A DNA stretch of 64,000 nucleotides from assembly GCA_023630585.1 (NCBI GenBank), contig CM042555.1, positions 16,198,501 through 16,262,500 of the forward strand, read 5' to 3'. The stretch is from Cranoglanis bouderius (taxonomy: Eukaryota > Chordata > Actinopteri > Siluriformes > Cranoglanididae). Every line of letters begins with the position of its first letter. Within the stretch, counting starts at the first letter, position 1. The notes beneath the pieces are model-generated. The model worked only from the letters and a program-made list of their open reading frames with translations. It was not told where the DNA came from and did no database searches. Below are positions 9,901 to 21,987 of the stretch, one piece after another. The translations under genes were made by a program, and so were the position numbers.

Positions 9901-10277
9901 AAGCAGTAAAGTCTTTTAAATTGGATATCAATCCAAACAATTCTTCCGAAAAGGGATATTAATGAAGGATTATTGACGAATATTCAAGCTAGACAGAGGA
10001 GCTCACTAGTGCATGTCTAACCTCGCCACCTGCATCACGTGACCTACCATACTCAATCACTTTAGCCAGACAAAATTCGAAGTGTTCAGGGCCTTTTTTT
10101 TTTTAATCATTATATGATTTCCTGAAATGGAAGCTCATAGATTATTTCCTAGATTCAGAGATTGTGCTGTGGGCATTCAACCTACATCTACACTTATTTC
10201 TGCTTCACATCTGATTAAGAGACTTCTTTATTTAACTGCTGGTTGCCATGGTTTCACTAGGCTATGGCAATAAAGAC

Positions 10278-10351
10278 TTCTCCTTAAGAATTTGCATATT
10301 TTGTGGACTAGCCTAGCCTAATCCACAAGATATGCAAATTCTTAGGGAGAA
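10278..10351. repeat. Long hairpin with an octamer motif in each arm
   Basis: Arms of about 33 bp (10278-10311 and 10318-10351) pair with few mismatches around a short GCCTAG-type loop. Each arm contains ATTTGCAT/ATGCAAAT, the POU-factor octamer. Confidence 0.88.
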
Positions 10352-13300
10352 AAAAAATTCTTTGGTTTGTCCCTCTGGGCAAATACTTAAAGGATCTGTG
10401 TAAAACCCTAGCACAGAGTAGTTCCCTCTCAGAAAAGGTTCCAAGTATAGAATCCTTTGAGAATGCTAGAGCAGTTAACCATCCACAGAACTATTGAGAA
10501 ACTTTTTTCTAAAAGAATAATTTCCATATAACTGATAATTTGATGTTCATTATTTTCCCTTCAAGCTTCTTATCATGCTTGACAGAAAAGGTCAAGCATG
10601 ATATTTTAGCAGCATTCTTTTATTTTGTGTTACAAAATTGTTTAAACATTAAGAATTAAACAGGTTACCTTTACAATGACAAAGTTATCTATGACGCTTG
10701 TGTAGAACAGCATAAAATGACATGAAACTCCTTAAATCCGTAAATTAGCTGAGGAGAAACGAAAACTACTTTCTTGTGTGAAATTGATTTGTTCACATCT
10801 ATTCTATTGTATTTCATGTCATTTTCAAGTGTTGTCAAATATCCAAATTGAAATTGACAAACAACAACAACAAAAAAAAAAAAACAAATACATGAATAAA
10901 TTATGTGCAAATGCACATGAAAAAAACATCACACATCATTTCACAGGAAAGTATGTGTTCTTTTCTGTATGTGTAGAAAAATTTGCACTTGAATGCAAGA
11001 ATGTGCATATGCGCACACCCTCCATGCAACATCAGCAGTGAACCACATATGAGTACAGTTAACACTTCAGCAGATTTTTCCCAAAGGAAATGTTTTTCTC
11101 CACTACTTTTCAGGAGGAGACTCCATTTACAGTTGCCATGCCATCTCTGTTCCTAGCTGTAATACACACACAGACACGCAGTAATACCATTATTACATTA
11201 TCATATTAATATGTTATTCCTGCTCCTCACCACAATCCCATGAGTGTAAAACCATTCTTTCATCTACAAATGAGACATAACAAAGAGACAAAGACAGAAC
11301 TGGGGAAAAAGGGGACAAGTCCCAGACAAACACAGAGGAGTGAAAGACATTGCAGGACAAAAACCTACTCTGGAGCATCAGTCAGATATCCCTCCTTGGA
11401 CATGATCAGTCGTTCCCCATGGGCAGGATTAGCAGTGGCACACAGAATATTTAGCAGCAGCAGGACCCTTGGGGTATTGCATTTGCACAGGTGTCCATCT
11501 GCTTTACTGTGTCTCTTATAATCTTCACATCAGGTTGCATTTGTACCTGAACTTCATAAAAATTTGTCACTTATACACAGTGTGTTTGGGCTGTTTATTG
11601 CATTGCTGTGTGGCTGACTCATGGCCCATAACCCGTCTTTTTTTGTAGAGTTTTGATGCTGAATTTGCTCATTATCCCTGGAGTCAATGCTATCAAGAAC
11701 TCAGTGCCTGCTGCATGGTCAGTAATGATCTATTGAGCTATGGATAGCTGAGGCAATCCTGTTAGCAGTATTAGAATGGATCAGATGCATCGATCTGGAT
11801 TCATTTGTTTCCTTGTACCATCATTTCATTCAGTCAATACCACTGTCTGTTAATCTTGATGGTGTGTGTGTGGGTGTGTGTAGTGTGTGCGCTTTTCTTG
11901 CAAAAATCAGCCAACCCGGGCAAGATAGAGTCCACATCCCTAATCACAAAGTATGTAGAAGTGTAGAGGTCAAAAAGGTTAGCTATAACCCATAATCATG
12001 GAAGTTTTAACTTTACCTGGCTGGCAGTTCATCTGTTTCTAATCGTTTTACCCTTTTGAAGTTATGTCATGCATGAACATCAGTTCTGGCAAGTAATTTT
12101 CTGTAGGCTTGCACCATATTTCCATAATATGTGAAAACAAAGGCCTCAATCAATCTTCAGTGCTGTTGACTATCAAGGCTGCCTCTAAGCATTAGGTTCT
12201 CTTACTCCCCTTTTACATTCACTCTTCCATCACCCAATTTTGTTCCAGTGTTGTTTTCCCTTTAGTTTCCTCAAAAGTTAATGTAACATTGACCAGGTTC
12301 ATCTCTCTCCCATCATTGCTATTCATTCTTGAATGGCTGAGCAAACACAATACATTTCTGCAGGCATTTGTAAAGCTGCCGACAGCCCGCATTGCCAAGC
12401 GGAGAGAACGATATTATTTTCATACTGATGTTATGAGAATGTCAGAGGCGGACTCCGCTTGTCTCCTCTAGAAAACAAGCAGTACATATCATCTATGTTG
12501 AAGCTGTATTGTGAGTGCAGAATTACCTGGGCTGCACTATCATAACTGTGACAAATAACAGGCAAGGATTGTTCTTATTTATAAATGTTGAATTGCTAAG
12601 ATATAATCATGTATGATCATGTTTACCTACATACAGTATGCTTTCTGTTGAACATTTACGGGTCTTTTTTAATCCAAATAGGAAGAAAAGCAAATGGGGT
12701 ACTTAATGCAATCATAAACCAAAATACAACAGCATCACAGAGCTTCATTCAAGCATGGCTCTGAAACTCCATAAATTGATGAGGGGCTCATAGTTTGATG
12801 AGCTTGGCATAGCAATGTAGGGACCATTGCAGGTTTTACCATAAAATAGTAGGCTTGTGGAAGCTTCAAATAAGGTTGAAGGTTGAGGTCAGGCAAAGTA
12901 GTTCTCCCATAGCTGATTTTTCCAGAGCTTGCACTTATAGGTGCACCTATTGGTAAAAAGAGAAGTCAGGTAATGTTTAGTGCTTTTGACTAATTCCTCA
13001 CAAATTAAAGTGCGAACAGCACTGGTGTTTAGGACTGCTGTAGTGCAAAAAGGTACCTTTCTTTTAGAGGTGTAACATCATATAGAATTCAAATACGATA
13101 TCCTCTGATATGGTGGTATCTTGATAAAATACATTTTCAACACAGCAAAAATGATCTGAATATGTGTCTTAGGTTTCCATTTTCAACTCATTAAAACAAT
13201 CAACCTTATTAAAGTACAATAATTGAATATTAATAATGACACCGTTGTGTGATACATTCAGACACTTAGCAGCATATAATGAAATAAAAGCTGTGTATTA

Positions 13301-13738
13301 CAATGTAACAAAATGAACATGGCTAATAGGGAGTACCTCTCTAGCCAGGTTTTCAGTAGTGTGCAGGGTTTCCAGGTCTCAGTGAAATGTCCACCCCAAC
13401 TAAATTTAAAAAAAAAAAAAAAAACTGGACAAAAACACCTAGCCCATTTTAAAAGGAAGGTGCCTTTTTTTGTAGTCTTTACACCTTAACTGATTTAATT
13501 TTTCCACTCACAATTTTGTTTTAAAACTAGCACAATTTGCTGTAAAAACTTGCCAAACTTGCTGTGATGCTTAAGGGGGCATGTCTGAACTCAGGCAGCT
13601 CTCTATAGCTCAGACTTCTTTTTGAATCCTATGTTCTCTACTGTACTGAGTGGATTCATATCTGCAGCTATGAACTGCCCAATTACATGCTGATCTAACC
13701 GAGGAGTCAGCTGGGAAATGCTATCTCAAAGCAGCAGA

Positions 13739-13740
<2 letters not shown>

Positions 13741-13785
<45 letters not shown>

Positions 13786-13823
13786 TGTCTGTGTGTGCGT
13801 GTGTGCGTGTGTATGTGTGTTCA
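13741..13823. repeat. (GT)n microsatellite
   Basis: Long TG run, interrupted toward its 3' end by CTGTCTG and GCG variants. Confidence 0.95.
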
Positions 13824-14046
13824 TCTACGTGATGTACATAGATGTAGATGTAATGGTATTAGCACAGGTTAAAATGCTAGTATGGTAGTATGCTAGCATA
13901 TTAACTCATGAAAAACAGTGTGCTTAGAAGTATTTAAACCCCTGTAGCCTCTCCTGATCTGAGGCAACCAGGAAGTTACATTTTCAGAGGAGGGTTAGGG
14001 GGCTTGATTAAACTTAAAATGTTTATTACACACAGACATACATATA

Positions 14047-15363
14047 CAGTGCCCTCCACTAATATTGGCACCCTTAGTAAATATGAGCAAAGAAGGCTTC
14101 CCACTGTTTCCCAGTGGTATAAATATGAGGTAACACATAGGCCAAATTCCCTTAGTCATTCATAACAATGGGTTAGACCATGGAATATAGCTGTGTTGTG
14201 CAGCAAAAGGTTGTTGAGCTTCACAAAATGGGAAGTGGCTATAAGAAAATAGCACACGCATTGAAAATGCCCATTTCCACCATCAGGGCAATAATTAAGA
14301 AGTTCCAGTCAGCTGGAAATGTTATGAATCAACCATGTGTCTATATTGTCTCAACGCACTGTGAAGAGGATGGTTCGAGTGGCAAAAAAATTCTCCAAGG
14401 GTCACAGCTGGATAATCGCAGAAGTTAGGTTCTGACCTCTAGTCTTGGGGTCAGAAAGTCTCCAAAACTACAATCTGAAGTCGCCTATATTACCACAAGT
14501 TGTTTTGGACCGGTTAAAAAAAAAAGCCTCTACTCTCATCCAAAAACAAACTCAAGAGTCTTCAGTTTGCCAGAGACTACTGGAACTTCAAATGAGATGG
14601 GGTTCTATGGTCAAATGAAACCAAAATAGAGCTTTTTGGCAATAAACACCAGAGGTACCTCATGCCCACGGTTAAATATGGTGGTGGCTCTTTATTGTTT
14701 TGGGGCTGTTTTTCTGTCAGAGGACCTGGACATTTTGTTAGGATACATGGCATCATGGACTCTATCAAATACCAAGAGATATTAAATGAAAACCTGACTG
14801 CCTCTGCCAGAAAGCTTAAAATGGGCCATGGTTGGATCTTCCAGCAGGACAATGATCCAAAACATACATCAAAATCAACACAAAAATGGTTTACTGACCA
14901 CAAAATCAAGGTCCTGCCATGGGCATCCCAGTCCCCTGACTTCAAACCCATAGAAAACCTGTGAGGTGAACTGAAGAGGAGAGTCCACCAGCATGGACCT
15001 TGAAATTTGAAGGATCTGGAGAGATTCTGTATGGAGGAATGGTCTCAGATCCCTTGTCATGTATTCTCCAACCTCATCAGGCATTATAGGAGAAGACTCA
15101 GATCTATTATCTTGGGAAAGGGAGGTAGCACAAAGTATTGACTAAAATGGTGCCAATAATTGTTGCACACCTATGTTTACCAAGCTTTTTTTTTGGGGGG
15201 GGATAAACCTGTGTTTTGTTTGCAATTGTTTGATATCCATGAGAGCAGAGTATTTTTGTGATTTTTTTAAACAAAAAATCAAAAGGTTAAACAATAAAGA
15301 CAATTTTTCACAGACGTCTTTCCTCATATTTACCAAAGGTGCCAATATTAGTGGAAGGCACTG
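14047..15363 (+). mobile_element. Tc1-like element C
   Basis: CAGTGCCCTCCACTAATATT at the left is mirrored by AATATTAGTGGAAGGCACTG at the right, with TA at 14045-14046 and 15364-15365. The element is 1317 bp and holds a broken transposase. Confidence 0.93.
14180..15143 (+). pseudogene. Tc1-like transposase relic of element C
   Basis: MEYSCVVQQKVVELHKMGSG and ALKMPISTIRAIIKKFQ form the HTH region. After frameshifts, MPTVKYGGGSLLFWGCFS, IFQQDNDPKHTSKSTQKW and FKPIENL give the DDE core with 34 residues between second Asp and Glu. A TGA follows IENL, and the C-terminus LGKGGSTKY ends near 15140. The first catalytic Asp region (14600-14640) reads WSNETKIELFG in the broken frame, that is Asn in place of Asp. 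Not functional. Confidence 0.88.
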
Positions 15364-15365
15364 TA

Positions 15366-17222
15366 CACATCCCAACCTGCAAAAACTCATTTCAAGGAGG
15401 TGGCTTCAATGGCTAATGATGGGAAAAATGCGGGAGACGTCCGGGAAAGTTGGAATGTCTGAATACACCTCACTTGACAAAAGACAGCTAGCCTACTTCA
15501 TTATGCACTCTGTTGAATGTATTGTTTGATACGTCTCAAATTGAGAGCCTCATTTTAAATGATATGATACAACACGCTGTAATGTTACATACCTACTTAT
15601 TATAGATAATGATTGGAACTTGCTTTGATTGCAGAAATTGGACTACTCACCCTTGACCTGGGTGTCGATTCCCATGATACTTGTTTTTAAGAACATGGAA
15701 GCATGTAACTATTACACAGTTGGTTAGTCATGTGTTGGCTAGTGGTCAGTTATGCTGCAGTAACAGCATAGTGCATGTTGGCCATGATGTCTTGACTTGA
15801 ATGGCTGACACTTTCTCTTAGTTGTTAAGAGAACACAGATAAGGGTATGTTCTATTAGCTGGGTATGGGATGAGGGAGAGTGTCCAAGAGGAAGGTATGA
15901 ATGCCATAATTTCAATCTGTAGTTCTTCTCAAGTCCCTATGGAACAAATACCATCGAGCATTTTTATTCCAACTACTGAAAGCAAACAGAGTTCTTGCTT
16001 CAAGGGCATAATCTGAAGCTGGGTGCTGCCCTTGTCTAATGTGCAGTTGCTCGTCTCCCTCATGTAGGATGATACAAAATAAAATAAATAATGTGGAATT
16101 GTCTGGCATAGTCAAGTTAGCTTAGAATGGGTGAGAGAATGGGACCACTGGTGTAGTACAGGTGTTATGAACATGGGTATGCACAAAAAAGGTTCTAGAA
16201 GGTTGGAAATCATCAGAGGTGGTGTAACTGAGACACTACAATATACCTGAGATTTTGAGCTTTCAGTGTTGACCCCTGAACAGCTTCAGTCAGTGCATTA
16301 AACAGGTTAACCACATTGGCCATTTCACAAGTGTTTCGATTCACATCAACTGCATTGTGTGTGGAAAAGACTTATAACTATACAAGGTCAGAATACTGAT
16401 GGCTGAATGAAGTAACAAAGGACAATGACATAAAAACATGCAAACAGAATAAAAGAAGCAGTCCAGAGAATTACAAAAACAAAATCACAATAAGAGACAA
16501 AGAGCATGTGCTGAACACAGGGAATACATAATAATTGCATACTACTACTGCAGGTGAGGAAAGCTGGGAGAAGCAGCAGCAGCAGAGGTTAGAAGGCAGG
16601 GGATGATGGACATTGGAGTGTGTGAGGACAAATGATTGAAGGCATAACACCAGTACATTTTTATTTTCATATGCTACATTAAAACACAGGTATGAACCTA
16701 CCATACACAAATCAAAACTTGCATATGAACCGTGGAATGGAATACAGTACTTACAGTACATGTCTGAGGATACTGTTCCTGTTATCCAACATAAACCCCA
16801 TATCACATCTGCCCAGTATAGTTTGTCCTCTTATAGCTTCTGTCTACTTGTCCTGTTTTTTTTTTTTTGTGTGTTTTTTTTTTTTTTGCTTGTACTAGTG
16901 TTTAGGGAGGTGTCTTTGAATAAATTCAATTGTAGCTGTTACTGCACTCTGCTGTACGGTAAAGCTGCTGAAGACAGCATTCTAACTGACCTGAAAAATG
17001 GGCCTCCTGCCCACTTCCTAACTAACAAAATACTTTTGTGTAGAGTTACAATAATCCTACACATTTTTATTGTTGTTTCACATGGAAGGCTAGTTTCCAT
17101 TAACAATCACACAAGAAAGCAAACAAAACAATGAAAAATTTATATGCTTTGTTCAAATTTGAAAATTTAAATTAGAGGTTACAGCATGTCCAATCTTTAC
17201 TTGAACTTTCTTCTTTTTCCAG
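15366..17222. other. Intronic sequence up to the receptor exon
   Basis: No gene or complete mobile element recognised. T-rich runs at 16857-16887. The final 20 bases form the polypyrimidine tract and AG acceptor of the exon at 17223. Confidence 0.6.
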
Positions 17223-17409
17223 AAATTCCACATACTGCATGAAAGTGTCCATGTCACTAACTGTGTCAGAAAATGACACAGACCTGTGCTATAACTCTAA
17301 AATGAAGTATTTGGAGAAGGCTGAATTGAGTAAGGGGAAGGACATCCTCTGTCCTGACATAGATGACTACATCCAGCCTGGCAAAGACCCAGAGCTTGTA
17401 TGGTATAAG
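17223..17409 (+). CDS. il1rapl1: IL1RAPL-family receptor exon (Ig-like domain 2, first half)
   Basis: Internal exon of an interleukin-1-receptor-accessory-protein-like adhesion molecule, a single-pass synaptic membrane protein with three Ig-like domains and a cytoplasmic TIR domain. It begins with the last base of a split Arg codon, then 62 codons starting NSTYCMKVSMSLTV and ending ELVWYK. Visible: N-glycosylation sequons NST and NDT, cysteines in STYC, DLCYN and DILCP, and the Ig core Trp in VWYK. The acceptor is a pyrimidine run ending at 17222 (ttctttttccag); the donor is AAG/gtaaga at 17410, leaving phase 0. ENDT, CYNSKMKY and EKAELSK are closer to what I recall of IL1RAPL1 than IL1RAPL2; which teleost duplicate (a or b) is undecided. 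The exon for Ig domain 1, which should precede it, is not in the window. Confidence 0.92.
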
Positions 17410-17997
17410 GTAAGAGTTTTGTGACACTTTGCGCATATAAAGCAACTGAAAGTTGAAAAATAGGTTTAACATGTTAACCTGATTTTACCTCAAAAGTACA
17501 TTCAGTGTATATTTAAACTATCATGTGAATCCATGTTATGCAGTGCAACAGATTACACATCTATCTCCTAATGTAATGATTTTCTCATCTTACACTACTG
17601 TGCTGTTCCTTCTACTTCTATTAAATATGTTACATGTCAAATTTTGAGGTGCTAAAGTGCAAAAAGGTGATATGAGTTTATCTAGCATCTGCCAACAGCT
17701 CTGGTGACCCCTGGAACATGTTTGAATACAGTTACTTTGAGTGTAGTGAAGGCGAGAGAAAGAGACAGAGTGAGAAAGATTCCCAGGCCAGCACTCAAAA
17801 CTGAAAACAGATCTGTTGTCAAAACTATGTCAAGTTTTACGGCACTCATTGTACTGCAGTCACTCAAAGACCTCCCACTTCAAGTCAATTTATGAACATG
17901 TCAGCTCAATGAAATTTGTATGCAGGGCTATCATGAATGGCATTTTCTACAACACCACTGTGTTTCTCTCTGTCTGTCTTCGTTCTCTCAAAAAAAG
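17410..17997 (+). other. Short intron inside Ig domain 2 of the IL1RAPL gene
   Basis: A 588-bp GT-AG intron between the two phase-compatible coding exons. It contains no recognisable mobile element. The last 50 bases are pyrimidine rich (tctctctgtctgtcttcgttctctc) followed by an A run before the AG. Its small size contrasts with the very long flanking introns. Confidence 0.88.
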
Positions 17998-18151
17998 GAG
18001 TGTAAACCCAAACAGTGGCGACAAAGCATTGTCAGGAGGAAAGATATGCTTTCGATTAAGGAAGTGAGAGAAGACGACATTGGAAATTACACCTGTGAAT
18101 TAACATTTGGAAACTTTCTGGTTCGAAGAACCACCGAATTATCAGTCACAG
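17998..18151 (+). CDS. il1rapl1: IL1RAPL-family receptor exon (Ig-like domain 2, second half)
   Basis: Next exon of the same receptor: 51 codons from ECKPKQWRQ to RTTELSVT plus one base of a split codon. It carries the hallmark Ig F-strand motif DDIGNYTCEL, where the Cys closes the domain disulfide and NYT is a further sequon, and the conserved VRRTTEL strand. Starting at GAG (17998) keeps frame with the preceding phase-0 donor. The donor is ACAG/gtaaga at 18152. The acceptor is unusual: the pyrimidine-rich stretch is separated from AG by seven A residues (ctcaaaaaaag). The downstream exon, expected to open the third Ig domain, is not seen in the remaining 45.8 kb. REVREDDIG-like residues favour IL1RAPL1 over IL1RAPL2, although ECKPK resembles IL1RAPL2. 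Confidence 0.92.
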
Positions 18152-20639
18152 GTAAGACTCAGGTTTATCCATCTTGTGGGATGTTTTAAAGTTAAGTGTT
18201 TTTTCTAAGTTTTTTTTCCACTTAAAATTATTAAGATTGCCTTTTTTATTTATTTTATTAAAGCTTTTCATATGAGATATTGTTAATGCTCTGATGGTTT
18301 TGCATCCTACCTCAGTGTCTTATAAATGTATGGGTTCATTAACAGTATATAAGGCATGTACTAGATCAGTGATTCTCAAAATGGAGTCTGTAAACCATAG
18401 CCAGGATTTCCCTTATTTTCCTTTTCTTACAGGTGTGTAAAACACAACCCTCTATTATCAAAGCTATTATAAGTATTATTTAGTTATTATAGTTATTAAT
18501 GCTGTATGACTGGTCACTTGAATCCAAAGGGTTTAAGCCAAATCTCAGTACCTCAAAACATGCCACGCTTTTGCTGGAATGTTCATAAATGAAAAAAAAA
18601 AAAAAAAAAAAAACCTCAATGGCTTCAATAAATAGCTAAGATATTATTATACACATTTAACTAATGTATACTTGAATTGTTGGACTATTTTCAATTTTAA
18701 ATCAATGCTAAGTGGGTCTAAGGAATTTATTTAACAGTTAAAGGGGTCCCTTGCAAAAAGTTGCTTGCTGAGAATCCCTGGACTATATCACATGACTAGA
18801 TGACTAGATGACTTAATGACTAGAGGACAATTTAACAGTATCACCCATATAACACTCTGAAATCAATTCAGACATTAGGAACATTTATATGAATTACCCA
18901 GAACAATCAGTAAAAGTTTCATTTACTATACAAAAACCCCTTAAGCAAGTCCTTATGACTGTGTACCTTGTCAGTTGGAAAGATTAAAACACTTTTATTT
19001 ACTGTTTTATTTAATGCAAATATGCCGACGTTTTCCCACTTTTAAGAGACTGTGTTTGGTTGGAGTCTGACCTGCTAGAACCAAAATATCTAAACATCTA
19101 GAGTAAGAAACATCTAAACAACTTCAAACTTGTTACTCAATTACAAATTCAACAAAGATTTTTTTTTTCTTCTGTTTGTTAACCAAAGAAACGGTCAACA
19201 CTGACAGTCATCCTGATGTTGCTAGTTAACAAACTCCCACACTCAAAGAACAGAGAAGGAGTGATTGTTTATATACAGTACAGTAGTGACTTCATTCTGT
19301 CTGCAGGATTTCTCGAGAAAAGGAAAGGTTGGAGGTTATTTTAATGTGAAATCTGACTTTCAATGATGGTAATATAGTTACAAAAAATAATCTTACAACC
19401 AAATTATCCTGTATTACAGGCAACCATGTATAGATATTTTTTTCCTAACTATTTATTTTTGTAACTCATACCTGGTAGCTTTGAATTCTCCACTACAGAG
19501 CCAAATCATATAGTTACTAAATACTGAGTTTGATCTCATACAGAGTTAATGCTTGACTGAGATATTTACTGAACTCTAGGATTCATGTTTCTGACTTGCA
19601 TATGTGTGTAAAGCTGTGAAAAGCTCCAGGCCTAATGTGTCAACTAGTTGATCTAATAAACACTTGTATTCAAAAAGAACACATGGGAATTTTTTTTTAT
19701 AGTTATAAAGCAAATTCCACTGCCAAAACACTGCCGTGAATGAAGTCCAAGACCTCATTTTTCTTTTCTCTGGAGTAAGATGTGAGCACTGTAATCAGGA
19801 TGATGACATTGTTAATGCTCCCATTTTGCACCAGTTTCTGGTGGCTGTAATTGCTAAGCAGTAGAACAATTCATTAGCTACTTCAGCAGTTCTGCTGTCT
19901 CAACTTAGACCATAATGTCAGAATAATCAGAAAACATGTAATTAGTGATTTGCTGCCTCTGATGTGAGTGGCCTAAACCTGAGGCATGCCTGCTTAGGCT
20001 CTCATGTGTATACAGGTACATACGACAGGTGCGTCAAGTTGGTAATTACTTAATCTTATTGTTGCTGAAAAGTGAAACTGACTATTTCATTCAGGTCCTT
20101 CTGTTGTGTTAACTTTCTTGTTTTAACAGTATTAGAGCAATTTTTAACGTTAGGCCAGCCTTTGACTTTTTATTTTTATTTATTTTTTTAATTATTTATT
20201 TGTAATTGCTTATGTCTTCATAAAAAAAAACTCAAATATGGAATTTCAGCTATGACTGGCTGATTGTCTGCTGTCCCTGGAGTAATTAAACCTTTCCACT
20301 TTAAATATTTCACCACTGTTACTGCACAAATGAGAAAACTTTAATCACAGTCAATAGTCTCATTTTGAGAAGAAAATAGTCTAGAATACACTGTATAAAA
20401 TACAGATTTAAGGGGCCTTTGCACAATATTTTAGCTCATGTTACTGCATTTACTGTTTACTTTTACATTTAAATTTATAGGTGTACATAGTCTAGATTAC
20501 TGCAGGCTTGTAAACCTTTTTCTTAAGACTTTACTGAACTGAAATATGTTCTTTTGGATCACAAACACGAGTAAATTGATAAGAATTTAAAATCTTGTTA
20601 CCGCTAAGGAACAATAGGCTGATATTTGTAACAGATACA

Positions 20640-20775
20640 TTACAGTACAGTGAAATTCTTTTCTCCACATATCCACATTGCTAACAAGCTGGGGTCAGCC
20701 ATGATTCGACACCCCTAGAGCAGAGGGCCCAATAGTGGGAGCTTGTCGGTGCTTAATCACTGAGCTACTATGAAT
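20640..20775 (+). repeat. Decayed dispersed repeat (SINE/LINE-tail type)
   Basis: Contains, in order, CAGTGAAATTCTTTTCT, CTGGGGTCAGCCATGAT, CACCCCTAGAGCAG, GGGCCCAATAGTGG and CACTGAGCTACTA. This matches my recollection of an abundant teleost dispersed repeat; its class is not certain. Confidence 0.5.
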
Positions 20776-21405
20776 TATTAGGGAATTATTGGCAAACTTT
20801 AAGCATTAGCAAGTTTACAATGGGAAATGAGTTCACTCACTTTGATTATCAGCATCATCATCAACAGTCTCTGTCCCATCACTTGTGATAAAAGTCACTT
20901 GCTGCCTTTAAACACAAGTCTCATTTCACAAGTCTAATAAATTTTGGCTGTTTTCCACAAGTCATTCACAACAACACTGAATGTTTTCCTGCCCACTACA
21001 CATGATGCAAGGACTGCATTTAAGCCAAGCACTACTCATTCTCTCTCTCTCTCTCCAGAAAGGTTCACATTCCTCATGCTGCCTAGCCACAATGCCACAA
21101 TGTACACAATAGCAGCTTTTAAAATGTCATGTAACCATTGCAGTGAATAATTACCATTTACACCTTATTGACCGTGCCATTGAAAAGGAGGGACAGAATT
21201 AAAGATTATCTATCACAGAGAATATTCAAAGCTACACTCAGCTCAATTTTCATTTTGTTAATGCATTGATTCCTGGAATGTTAATTATAATTGCAGGTTA
21301 CGTGTCAAACAAACTGTCTCAAATGTACTATTTCACGATGCCCCAGGCTTTTTGTTAAAGGCCAATTTAACCAATATTGTTATTCATCACACCACATTCT
21401 TTTGA

Positions 21406-21406
<1 letters not shown>

Positions 21407-21451
<45 letters not shown>

Positions 21452-21466
21452 GTTATTATTATTATT
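21407..21466. repeat. (ATT)n microsatellite
   Basis: About 20 ATT units with one GTT interruption. Confidence 0.95.
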
Positions 21467-21987
21467 TCTCCAAACAGCAAAAATATCCTGTGTTACAAAT
21501 TTCAAAACTCAAAGTGAGGGCCAGAGAGTGTTCCTTCTTGTTATATTCTAAATGAATCTGCCATTTACCAAGACAGGATGTTATTGCCTCTAGGTTATTT
21601 AAATAGCTTTTGTGAGGGTCACAAGATGAGAAATGTTTGACATGCACAGCGTGGGATTTTAGCAGCATGAGTTGTATCACGATCTGCCAGGATTTCATTA
21701 CAGAAATCACAGTAACATTCAGTATATGCATATTCAGAGCATTAACTTATATCCAACTGTGGAGCGAGAACTAAAATGTGCCTGTAGAATATATTCACTC
21801 ATCTTTAACCCAGGTAGACATAGTGTGTAAATGTGTAGCTTGTTATTACTATAAGTTACAGAGTAAGAGTTATTTGTGCATTTTCACATTCACAATCATA
21901 ATTAGCCTTTCTGCTTTCCTGTTGGAATTAAGGCTGTGATTTGATTTGGAAATGCTAATCATTTTTCAACTCTATAAAATGATGTGA

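Larger units (their letters stand above)
7445..10040 (-). mobile_element. L1-type LINE, 5' half (ORF1 and ORF2 endonuclease)
   Basis: Minus-strand, two-ORF LINE in L1 order: ORF1 at 9900-9067, ORF2 start at 8535. The right end is near 10040 by loss of recognisable content; no target duplication was identified. The element continues at 2549-2160 after the nested insertions. Several stop codons and frameshifts are present. It lies antisense to the receptor gene, inside its presumed upstream intron. Confidence 0.85.
10041..14046. other. Intronic sequence, no gene seen
   Basis: Mostly unique AT-rich sequence. Noted: a long hairpin at 10278-10351; a stretch at 10400-10520 resembling non-autonomous transposon debris; A runs at 10870 and 13409; a possible decayed hAT-like MITE start at 13068 (GAGGTGTAACATCATATAGAATTC-like); and the (GT)n tract at 13741. 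Small open frames (for example 11240-11521) have no recognisable domain. Confidence 0.6.
18152..21987. other. Large downstream intron, proximal part
   Basis: AT-rich with homopolymer runs (A at 18592-18613). 20640-20775 resembles a common dispersed fish repeat (CAGTGAAATTCTTTTCT, GGGTCAGCCATGAT, AGGGCCCAA), heavily decayed. An (ATT)n tract spans 21407-21466. No exons seen. Confidence 0.6.

Noticed and set aside
10278..10351. Rho-independent terminator or bacterial-type regulatory hairpin
   Set aside because: The context is eukaryotic intron; arms are far too long and there is no adjoining U tract with a bacterial gene.
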